From Actinomycetota bacterium (GTDB lineage: Bacteria; Actinomycetota; Actinomycetes; Nanopelagicales; Nanopelagicaceae): a DNA stretch of 13,099 nt. The position numbers and the translations under genes were made by a program. The notes under the pieces were generated by a model. The model worked only from the letters and a program-made list of their open reading frames with translations, did not search any database and had not been told where the DNA came from. Positions 1 through 5,833 of this stretch are shown piece after piece; the first letter of the stretch is position 1, and every line of letters begins with the position of its first letter. The stretch spans positions 1-13,099 of the forward strand of contig RFRA01000012.1 in assembly GCA_009924725.1 (NCBI GenBank), written 5' to 3'.

Positions 1-564
1 GATCGTGAAAAGCTACAAGAGCGCGTTGCCAAACTCGCTGGTGGCGTTTGCGTAATCAAAGTTGGCGCACATACTGAAGTTGAATTGAAGGAAAAGAAAC
101 ACCGTCTAGAAGATGCTATCTCTGCAACCCGTGCCGCAGTTGAAGAAGGCATTGTGGTTGGCGGCGGCGCAGCACTAGTACATGCAGCTGATGCTCTTGA
201 AGGCGATCTTGGCTTCGAAGGTGATAAGGCTGTTGGTGTTCGCTTAGTTCGCAAAGCATGCGACGAACCACTTCGTTGGATTGCGGAAAATGCTGGTCTT
301 GAAGGTTACGTAGTTGTAGCAAAAGTTCGTGCGATGAAAGCCAATGAAGGTTTTAATGCAGCAACTGATGTTTATGGCGACTTAGCTAAAGATGGTGTAA
401 TCGATCCAGTTAAAGTAACTCGTTCAGCACTTGCTAATGCAGCTTCAATTGCAGCGATGTTCATTACAACTGAAGCAGTTGTATATGAGCGTCCAGCAGA
501 TGATGCACCTGAAGCCGCTGGTGGACATGGTCATTCACATGGCCCAGGTGGACACTCACACTAG
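1..564 (+). CDS. groEL: Chaperonin GroEL (Hsp60), C-terminal part, His-rich tail (GroEL1 type)
   Basis: Subunit of the cytoplasmic Hsp60 chaperonin, an ATP-driven double-ring folding cage. Only the last 187 residues are in the window; the 5' end lies upstream. The visible part starts near the end of the apical domain (DREKLQERVAKLAGG) and runs through the intermediate and equatorial domains. The nucleotide-pocket glycine run GGGAAL is encoded around 160-177, and the typical DGVIDPVKVTRSAL and ITTEAVV segments follow. The tail is not the Gly-Met repeat of the general chaperonin but GGHGHSHGPGGHSH, with five histidines. In mycobacteria a His-rich tail marks GroEL1, the copy next to whiB3 and guaB2, and the neighbours here match. 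Whether a second groEL exists elsewhere in the genome cannot be seen. The stop at 562-564 is followed in frame by further stops at 577 and 592. Family identification is certain; the GroEL1 assignment rests on tail and synteny. Confidence 0.97.
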   Translation, partial: DREKLQERVAKLAGGVCVIKVGAHTEVELKEKKHRLEDAISATRAAVEEGIVVGGGAALVHAADALEGDLGFEGDKAVGVRLVRKACDEPLRWIAENAGLEGYVVVAKVRAMKANEGFNAATDVYGDLAKDGVIDPVKVTRSALANAASIAAMFITTEAVVYERPADDAPEAAGGHGHSHGPGGHSH

Positions 565-600
565 AAGGTCTGGCACTAGAAGGTCTGCCACTAGAAATAA
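561..600. repeat. Short 15-bp tandem repeat duplicating the groEL stop
   Basis: Two adjacent 15-bp units, 561-575 (ctagaaggtctggca) and 576-590 (ctagaaggtctgcca), differ at one base, and a partial third unit starts at 591 (ctagaaataa). Because the unit length is a multiple of three, the TAG stop of groEL at 562 recurs in the same frame at 577 and 592, with a TAA at 598. It looks like a local slippage duplication of the gene end. No function is evident beyond backup stops. Confidence 0.8.
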
Positions 601-614
601 TTAGAAATAAAAAA

Positions 615-644
615 CCCGCCGAAGTTTCGGCGGGTTTTTTATTT
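615..644. terminator. Rho-independent terminator between convergent groEL and whiB
   Basis: A perfect GC-rich hairpin with arms CCCGCCGAA (615-623) and TTCGGCGGG (626-634) is separated by only two bases, so the real loop is probably four bases after the closing pairs open. It is followed by six T and then ATTTT (635-644) and preceded by an A-rich run (607-614). The A-run gives a U-tract on the other strand, so it should terminate groEL in one direction and whiB in the other. Confidence 0.93.
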
Positions 645-662
645 TCGGGGCTTAATAAAAAA

Positions 663-965
663 TTAACTTGCAGTCGATAGCGCAACAACCACCTCACGGT
701 CGAGAATTGCCACACGGTCATCTTCAGATAGACCGCCCCAGATTCCATAAGGCTCCTGAACTGCAAGTGCGTGCTTGCGACATGCTTCGAGAACTGGGCA
801 ACTATTGCAAACAGCTTTAGCCACATTTTCGCGATTACGGCGACGCGGCCCGCGTTCGCCATCTGGATGAAAGAACATCTCACTCGGCAAATCGCGGCAT
901 GAACCCTCTTGCTGCCAATTCCAGTTTTCAACTACTGGTTTTGGAAGACGAGAAACTTCGCTCAT
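663..965 (-). CDS. WhiB-family Fe-S transcriptional regulator (WhiB3/WhiD-like)
   Basis: A 100-residue Wbl protein, a class restricted to actinobacteria and their phages. Four cysteines expected to hold a [4Fe-4S] cluster are at residues 23, 53, 56 and 62 (CNSCPVLEAC for the last three), followed by the Wbl turn GIWGG at 74-78. The stretch MFFHPDGERGPRRRNRE before the CxxC pair, and the EPYGIWGGLSE region, resemble WhiB3 of Mycobacterium tuberculosis and WhiD of Streptomyces, whose genes also lie near groEL1 and guaB. Unlike many Wbl proteins there is no strongly basic C-terminal tail after GIWGG; the end is acidic to hydrophobic, so contact with sigma factor is likelier than strong independent DNA binding (inference). 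The ATG is preceded by AAGGGG (971-976 on this strand) at 5 nt. It probably senses redox or NO, as known relatives do, but its target genes cannot be read here. Confidence 0.93.
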   Translation of the reverse strand: MSEVSRLPKPVVENWNWQQEGSCRDLPSEMFFHPDGERGPRRRNRENVAKAVCNSCPVLEACRKHALAVQEPYGIWGGLSEDDRVAILDREVVVALSTAS

Positions 966-995
966 TTGAACCCCTTGGCTGCTTAAACTGCTATT

Positions 996-1115
996 GGGTT
1001 GAACCCTACAACCGCTTCATAGGTTGTTCAAGTATCTGCCGCCCCTTTCTTCGATTTGGGCGAGTTCTGAGCGTACTCAGGTGGCACGAATCTCACCTAC
1101 CCCCCAAGATTGGGG
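996..1115. promoter_or_regulatory. Cluster of four inverted repeats in the whiB/merR divergent gap
   Basis: The 151-bp gap between the two divergent regulator genes holds four short dyads. They are GGGTT-G-AACCC (996-1006), ACAACC-N8-GGTTGT (1008-1027), CTGAG-N4-CTCAG (1067-1080) and CCCCAA-GA-TTGGGG (1102-1115). The first covers the predicted whiB start site and -10 end, the second sits in the whiB promoter spacer, and the last ends one base before the proposed merR ATG, where it could act as operator or as an mRNA hairpin at the start codon. MerR and Wbl-associated factors often act on their own divergent promoters, so these are operator candidates. The dyads are seen; the role is inference. 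Confidence 0.45.
1003..1031 (-). promoter_or_regulatory. Predicted sigma-70-type promoter of whiB
   Basis: On the minus strand a -35-like TTGAAC (1031-1026) is followed by exactly 17 bp and a -10-like TAGGGT (1008-1003), which fits the actinobacterial TAnnnT. Transcription would begin near 996, giving a leader of about 30 nt that contains the AAGGGG ribosome site. Two inverted repeats lie on top of these elements. Confidence 0.5.
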
Positions 1116-1116
1116 C

Positions 1117-1992
1117 ATGGATCAACCCCTGACCGTAGCTGCGCTAGCCCGCCAGATTGGCGTGGCCCCGGCAACTTTGCGGACCTGGGATCGCCGGTAT
1201 GGCCTAGGGCCAACCGAACACGTCGAAGGTAGCCATCGCAGATATTCGCGAGCCGACGTTGCCAGATTAGTAACCATGCGTCGTTTGATTACAACTGGCG
1301 TGGCACCAAGTGATGCAGCGCTTAGAGCTAAAGCGCATCAAGGCGAGATTTCTATTCCAGAGTTAGTAACTGAGATTGTGGTTGCCGAAGAATTAGTTGC
1401 TGCAATATGTCGCGCCTCTGCTTCACTCGACCGTGATTTTGTTCTACATGCATTGCGCCAAGAATTGATGAAAAACGGTGTAATTCAATGCTGGCAGAGC
1501 GTCATCGTGCCAGTCTTAATTATTGTCGGCGCGGAGTGGGCAAAAACTGGCGAAGGTATTGAGATCGAGCATATGTTAAGTGAAATTATTAAAACAGTTT
1601 TGCGCGAATCGGTACCCGAAGAATTCGAAGCCGTAAATGCACGACCAGTTTTATTAGCATGTGTTGGCGAAGAGCTACATTCGTTAGCGCTACATGCTCT
1701 CGCTGCAGCTCTAGCCGAACGTGAGATTTCCAGTAATTTCTTAGGTGCTCGTACACCGCTCTCTGCTCTCTGCGGAATCGTTAATAAGTCAGCGCCACCG
1801 GCGTTATTTCTATGGGCGCAATTAGCTGAAAATGGTGACCCGATTTTTTTCAAAGAACTGCCAGATGTGCGCCCTGCCCCTAAAGTTATTCTGGGTGGCC
1901 CAGGCTGGAATCTCGAACACTGCAGTGAAGCCACTGTAGCCACCGATTTACAGCACGCATGTGAGGAAATTACCCAGGCAATCGGGGCCTAA
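1117..1992 (+). CDS. MerR-family regulator with C-terminal B12-binding-like domain (CarH/LitR-like)
   Basis: A 291-residue predicted DNA-binding regulator. Residues 5-75 form a MerR winged helix-turn-helix (LTVAALARQIGVAPATLRTW, then SHRRYSRADVARL). Residues 85-165 look like the helical cap of a cobalamin-binding module and contain W141 followed nine residues later by E151-H152, the Wx9EH signature of the photoreceptor CarH. Residues 177-285 resemble the Rossmann-type B12 domain, with E186-L-H188 at the usual ExHxxG position (A191 replaces Gly) and GG at 260-261. The residue after W141 is Ala, whereas in Thermus CarH it is the histidine that ligates cobalt after light. The ATG at 1117 was chosen because the fold begins right after it; the frame is open upstream to a TTG at 1024 and a GTG at 1081, but the added residues do not resemble the family. 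No clear ribosome site is visible. It is divergent from whiB and may regulate it. Cobalamin binding and light sensing are unproven. Confidence 0.82.
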   Translation: MDQPLTVAALARQIGVAPATLRTWDRRYGLGPTEHVEGSHRRYSRADVARLVTMRRLITTGVAPSDAALRAKAHQGEISIPELVTEIVVAEELVAAICRASASLDRDFVLHALRQELMKNGVIQCWQSVIVPVLIIVGAEWAKTGEGIEIEHMLSEIIKTVLRESVPEEFEAVNARPVLLACVGEELHSLALHALAAALAEREISSNFLGARTPLSALCGIVNKSAPPALFLWAQLAENGDPIFFKELPDVRPAPKVILGGPGWNLEHCSEATVATDLQHACEEITQAIGA

Positions 1993-2001
1993 AAGAGCCG
2001 T

Positions 2002-2034
2002 TAGACTTTGACCTTAGCTAGCAAGGGGGCCGAA
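2002..2034 (+). promoter_or_regulatory. Candidate guaB promoter -10 and ribosome-binding site
   Basis: In the 42-bp gap before guaB, TAGACT (2002-2007) fits the actinobacterial -10 TAnnnT and is identical to the hexamer before pcrA. A start near 2014 would leave a leader of about 21 nt containing AAGGGGG (2023-2029), five bases before ATG 2035. No convincing -35 was found. The ribosome site is strong and decides the start; the promoter is tentative and read-through from the merR gene is possible. Confidence 0.4.
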
Positions 2035-3144
2035 ATGAGCGATGACAAGATCGCAATGATGGGCCTGACCTACGACGATGTGCTCTTATTGCCAGATGCC
2101 TCTGAAGTTGTTCCTTCTGAAGTCGAGACTTCAACTCAACTAACTCAAAATATTAAGTTGGCGGTTCCGCTGATTTCATCTGCGATGGATACCGTAACTG
2201 AATCACAGCTCGCAATCGCAATGGCTAAAGCCGGCGGAATCGGCATCATTCACCGTAATTTGCCCATCGCCGAGCAAGTAACTCACGTTAAATTAGTTAA
2301 GAACGTGGGCATGGTTGGCGCAGCCGTTGGCGTTGGCGACGATGGATTTGCTCGTGCGCAAGCACTGATTGAAGCTGGCGTTGATGTAGTTGTTGTCGAT
2401 ACGGCGCACGGTCACCATCGCGCGGTACTCGATGCAATTGCCCGCATTAAGAAGTTTTCGCCAACTACCGAAATTATTGGTGGCAATGTGGCAACTCGAG
2501 CAGGTGCACAAGCTTTAATTAATGCCGGAGCTGATGCCGTAAAAGTTGGTGTTGGCCCAGGTTCAATTTGCACTACTCGCATCGTGGCAGGTGTTGGGGT
2601 TCCGCAAATTACCGCCATCATGGAAGCTGCCAAAGCTTGTGGCAAAGCGGGTATTCCGTTGATTGCCGATGGTGGTCTGCAATATTCAGGTGACATTGTT
2701 AAAGCCCTTGTCGCTGGCGCAAATTCGGTAATGCTTGGTTCATTACTTGCCGGCTGTGAAGAATCACCCGGTGAACTAATTGAAATCGATGGCCGTAAAT
2801 ACAAGGGCTATCGCGGAATGGGCTCACTTGGTGCAATGCAATCGCGCGGTGAGCAGAAGTCATATTCCAAAGATCGTTATATGCAGGACGATGTTTTATC
2901 TGAAGATAAATTAGTTCCTGAAGGCATCGAAGGAAAAGTTTTATATCGCGGCACTGTGGCCGAAGTAGTTCATCAATTAGTTGGTGGCTTGCGCTCTGGA
3001 ATGGGATATGCCGGAGCTCCAGATATCAATACATTGCGTCGCGATGGTCGCCTAATTCAAATTACCGCAGCTGGCCTACAAGAGAGCCATCCGCATGATG
3101 TATTGCACGTGGCAGATGCCCCTAACTATGCGAAGAAAGGCTAG
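2035..3144 (+). CDS. guaB: IMP dehydrogenase lacking the CBS (Bateman) domain
   Basis: Oxidises IMP to XMP with NAD+, the committed step of GMP synthesis. The 369 residues form a single TIM barrel with all catalytic landmarks. These are the active-site loop GVGPGSICTTR with catalytic C179, the phosphate-site DGG at 212-214, the GYRGMGSLGAM segment at 258-268, and the flap arginine-tyrosine at R281-Y282 (SKDRYMQ). Typical bacterial GuaB is about 490-510 residues because two CBS repeats are inserted in the barrel. Here the sequence goes from HRNLPIAEQVTHVKLVKN (73-90) directly to GMVGAAVGVGDD (92-103), so the module of about 120 residues is cleanly absent while both flanks are intact. In families with the module it binds purine nucleotides and tunes activity. 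The frame is open for nine codons upstream, but ATG 2035 has a strong ribosome site. It is first in a guaB-guaB3-guaA run. Confidence 0.95.
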   Translation: MSDDKIAMMGLTYDDVLLLPDASEVVPSEVETSTQLTQNIKLAVPLISSAMDTVTESQLAIAMAKAGGIGIIHRNLPIAEQVTHVKLVKNVGMVGAAVGVGDDGFARAQALIEAGVDVVVVDTAHGHHRAVLDAIARIKKFSPTTEIIGGNVATRAGAQALINAGADAVKVGVGPGSICTTRIVAGVGVPQITAIMEAAKACGKAGIPLIADGGLQYSGDIVKALVAGANSVMLGSLLAGCEESPGELIEIDGRKYKGYRGMGSLGAMQSRGEQKSYSKDRYMQDDVLSEDKLVPEGIEGKVLYRGTVAEVVHQLVGGLRSGMGYAGAPDINTLRRDGRLIQITAAGLQESHPHDVLHVADAPNYAKKG

Positions 3145-3155
3145 GGCCAAGAAAA

Positions 3156-4268
3156 ATGTTCGAGATTGAAATTGCACCCGGCAAGCGCGCTCGCCAGGCT
3201 TACTCTTTTGACGATATTGCGATTGTGCCATCTCGTCGTACTCGTGACCCCGAAGATGTCTCAACTTCTTGGCAGATCGATGCTTATAAATTTGAATTAC
3301 CAATGTTGGCAGCACCAATGGATTCAGTGGTTTCACCACAAACTGCAATCGCAATCGGCAAGCTAGGCGGCCTGGGTGTTCTAAACCTCGAGGGCCTCTG
3401 GACTCGCTATGAAGACCCTCGCATACAGCTGGGTGAAATCGCTTCAATGCCTGATGCGCAGGCAACTCGTCGTATGCAGGAACTTTATAGCGCACCGATT
3501 CAGCCAGCACTGATTAAAGAACGCATCAAGCAAATTCGCGAAGCTGGCGTAACTGTTGCGGCATCACTTTCACCACAACGCACAGCTGAACTACATAAAG
3601 CTGTAGTCGATGCCGGTGTTGATATTTTCGTTATTCGCGGAACCACAGTTAGTGCCGAGCACGTTGCCACTCGCGATGATGCGCTTAACTTGAAGAAATT
3701 TATTTACGAACTCGACGTGCCAGTAATTGTTGGTGGCGTTGCAACTGCAACTGGTGCACTGCACTTAATGCGCGCAGGTGCAGCTGGTGTTTTAGTTGGT
3801 TTTGGTGGCGGCGCAGCGCACACCACTCGCAAAGTTTTAGGTATTCAAGTTCCAATGGCATCTGCTGTTGCTGAAGTTGCATCTGCTCGTCGCGAATATC
3901 TCGATGAATCTGGTGGCCGTTATGTACATGTTATTGCCGATGGCGGCGTTGGTCGCAGCGGTGATATCGCAAAAGCAATTGCCATGGGTGCCGATGCCGT
4001 AATGATGGGCTCACCACTTGCAAAAGCAACTGAAGCTCCTGGCTTAGGTTGGCACTGGGGTTCTGAAGCACATCACGCAGTACTACCTCGTGGTGAACGC
4101 GTTGCAGTTGGCACAGTTGGCACACTCGAAGAAATTTTGCTCGGACCATCTAGTACTTCCGATGGTTCCATGAACTTATTCGGTGCACTTCGCCGCGCAA
4201 TGGCTACTTGCGGATATTCCGATGTTAAGGAATTCCAGCGCGTCGAGGTACTTATTAACCGTGGCTAA
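3156..4268 (+). CDS. guaB3: GuaB3 family IMP dehydrogenase-related protein
   Basis: A 370-residue paralogue of IMP dehydrogenase found in most actinobacteria (GuaB3 of mycobacteria). It has the barrel and nucleotide-site features, including YSFDDIAIVPSRRTRDPEDV at 16-35 and VIADGGVGRSGDIAKAI at 259-275, and, as is usual for GuaB3, no CBS domains. At the loop where true IMP dehydrogenases have SICTT, this protein reads AAHTT, with H222 at the catalytic Cys position, so ordinary IMP oxidation through a thioimidate is not expected. The family's reaction is uncertain to me; a role in purine interconversion has been suggested. The ATG lies 11 nt after the guaB stop, with a weak AGGG overlapping that stop, so translation is probably coupled. 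Its end overlaps the start of guaA by 8 nt. Confidence 0.92.
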   Translation: MFEIEIAPGKRARQAYSFDDIAIVPSRRTRDPEDVSTSWQIDAYKFELPMLAAPMDSVVSPQTAIAIGKLGGLGVLNLEGLWTRYEDPRIQLGEIASMPDAQATRRMQELYSAPIQPALIKERIKQIREAGVTVAASLSPQRTAELHKAVVDAGVDIFVIRGTTVSAEHVATRDDALNLKKFIYELDVPVIVGGVATATGALHLMRAGAAGVLVGFGGGAAHTTRKVLGIQVPMASAVAEVASARREYLDESGGRYVHVIADGGVGRSGDIAKAIAMGADAVMMGSPLAKATEAPGLGWHWGSEAHHAVLPRGERVAVGTVGTLEEILLGPSSTSDGSMNLFGALRRAMATCGYSDVKEFQRVEVLINRG

Positions 4269-5805
4269 TCCAGTACTTGTTCTTGATTTTGGTGCGCAGT
4301 ATGCGCAGTTAATCGCGCGCCGAGTTCGCGAAGCAAATGTTTTCTCTGAGATCGTGCCTTCATCAATTACCGCGGCCGAAGTAACTGCCAAAGCACCAAG
4401 TGCAATAATTTTATCGGGCGGTCCTTCTAGCGTTTATGCATCAGGGGCGCCTAAGTTCGATGAAAATATTTTGCGATTAGGTATTCCGGTATTTGGTATT
4501 TGTTATGGCTTTCAAGCAATGGCGGCAGCTCTTGGCGGGGTAGTTAGCCAAACTGGAAAATCTGAATTCGGCCGAACTGAAATTACCGCAACAACAAGTG
4601 CCAAATTATTTGCCGGGCTGCCAGTTAAACAAAACGTCTGGATGAGCCATGGTGATGCGGTTACAACCGCTCCAGCAGGTTTCACAATTTGCGCCGTAAC
4701 TGCCGATACGCCGATTGCGGCCTTTGAAAGTAGCGATGGAAAATTAGCTGGCGTTCAGTTCCACCCAGAAGTTCTGCACTCTGAACAAGGCCAAGTGATT
4801 TTAAAGCGTTGGTTAATTGAGATTGCTGGTTGCGAACCTAATTGGACCTCAGAAAATATTGCCGCAACTGAAATCGCCAAAGCAAAAGCAGTCATCGGCG
4901 ATAAGCGAGTAATTTGCGGACTATCTGGTGGCGTTGATTCGGCGGTAGCTGCTGCGATTATTCAAGCAGCGGTCGGAAACCAATTGACGTGCGTTTTTGT
5001 CGATCATGGCTTGTTACGTAAGGGCGAATCTGAACAAGTGGAACGTGACTTTGTTGCTGCTACCGGAGTCTCCTTAGTTGTGGTCGATGCCGTTGATCAG
5101 TTCATGACCGCATTAGCTGGCGTAACTGATCCGGAAACTAAGCGAAAGATTATTGGTCGCGAATTTATCCGGTCCTTCGAAGCAGCTGCGCGCGATATTG
5201 CAGCTGGAGGAGATGTCGAATTCTTAGTACAGGGCACGCTCTATCCAGATGTAGTTGAGTCAGGTGGCGGCGAAGGTACCGCCAATATTAAGTCGCACCA
5301 TAATGTTGGTGGCTTGCCGGCTGATCTTAAATTTAAATTAATCGAGCCGTTACGCACTTTATTTAAAGATGAAGTTCGCCAAGTTGGTTTGCAGCTAGGT
5401 TTACCTGAAGCGATTATTTGGCGCCAACCTTTTCCCGGCCCCGGCCTCGGAATACGCATCATTGGTGAAGTAACTGCCGAACGGTTAGAAATATTGCGTG
5501 AAGCAGATGCCATCGCTCGCGAAGAGTTAAAGCTTGCTGGCCTAGATCGTGAGATTTGGCAATGCCCGGTCGTTCTATTGGCTGAGGTACGAAGTGTTGG
5601 CGTACAAGGCGATGGTCGCACTTACGGCCACCCAATAGTGCTGCGCCCAGTATCAAGTGAAGATGCGATGACGGCAGACTGGTCTCGGGTTCCATACGAG
5701 GTTCTAGCCAAGATTTCTACTCGAATTACTAACGAAGTTCGCGAAGTAAATCGAGTTACTCTGGATATTACTAGCAAACCCCCAGCAACAATCGAGTGGG
5801 AGTAA
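4261..5805 (+). CDS. guaA: GMP synthase (glutamine-hydrolysing)
   Basis: Converts XMP, glutamine and ATP to GMP, the last step of GMP synthesis. Read as 514 residues from a GTG, giving the usual family N-terminus (NPVLVLDFGAQYAQLIARR). Residues 5-190 are the class I glutamine amidotransferase domain, with nucleophile C81 in GICYGFQAM and the catalytic pair H168 and E170 in QFHPE. Residues 205-390 form the ATP pyrophosphatase domain, with the PP-loop SGGVDS at 222-227 and QGTLYPDVVES at 324-334. The C-terminal dimerisation domain contains RQPFPGPGLGIRI at 388-400 and ends ITSKPPATIEWE. The GTG (4261) overlaps the guaB3 stop (GTGGCTAA); a GAGG at 4245-4248 is rather distant, so coupling to guaB3 is likely. 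The frame is open 26 codons further upstream, but those residues are guaB3 in another frame. Complete and apparently intact. Confidence 0.97.
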   Translation: MANPVLVLDFGAQYAQLIARRVREANVFSEIVPSSITAAEVTAKAPSAIILSGGPSSVYASGAPKFDENILRLGIPVFGICYGFQAMAAALGGVVSQTGKSEFGRTEITATTSAKLFAGLPVKQNVWMSHGDAVTTAPAGFTICAVTADTPIAAFESSDGKLAGVQFHPEVLHSEQGQVILKRWLIEIAGCEPNWTSENIAATEIAKAKAVIGDKRVICGLSGGVDSAVAAAIIQAAVGNQLTCVFVDHGLLRKGESEQVERDFVAATGVSLVVVDAVDQFMTALAGVTDPETKRKIIGREFIRSFEAAARDIAAGGDVEFLVQGTLYPDVVESGGGEGTANIKSHHNVGGLPADLKFKLIEPLRTLFKDEVRQVGLQLGLPEAIIWRQPFPGPGLGIRIIGEVTAERLEILREADAIAREELKLAGLDREIWQCPVVLLAEVRSVGVQGDGRTYGHPIVLRPVSSEDAMTADWSRVPYEVLAKISTRITNEVREVNRVTLDITSKPPATIEWE

Positions 5806-5818
5806 CCCGAGCAATCGG

Positions 5819-5833
5819 TACTATTTAGCCATC
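5819..5833 (+). promoter_or_regulatory. Candidate -10 for a near-leaderless cyclophilin transcript
   Basis: TACTAT (5819-5824) matches TAnnnT and overlaps TATTTA (5822-5827). A start six or seven bases downstream falls at 5831-5834, at or just before the cyclophilin ATG. There is no ribosome site in the 28-bp gap, which fits leaderless translation, common in actinobacteria. No -35 was found. Co-transcription from guaA is the alternative. Confidence 0.35.

Noticed and set aside
561..610. The tandem repeats as a CRISPR fragment
   Set aside because: Units are 15 bp, directly adjacent with no spacers, and there are no cas genes nearby.
464..931. Long open frame on the minus strand overlapping the groEL end, the terminator and most of whiB
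   Set aside because: It crosses a strong terminator and overlaps two clearly identified genes in another frame; its translation resembles no family.
1024..1116. Upstream extension of the MerR gene to TTG 1024 or GTG 1081
   Set aside because: The added residues do not look like protein of this family, they overlap the whiB promoter, and the MerR fold starts just after ATG 1117.
1993..2034. Purine riboswitch ahead of guaB
   Set aside because: The gap is 42 bp, too short for an aptamer, and no matching stems are visible.
4183..4260. Upstream extension of guaA by 26 codons
   Set aside because: It overlaps guaB3 coding sequence in another frame, and GMP synthases begin at the NPVLVLDFGAQ segment right after GTG 4261.
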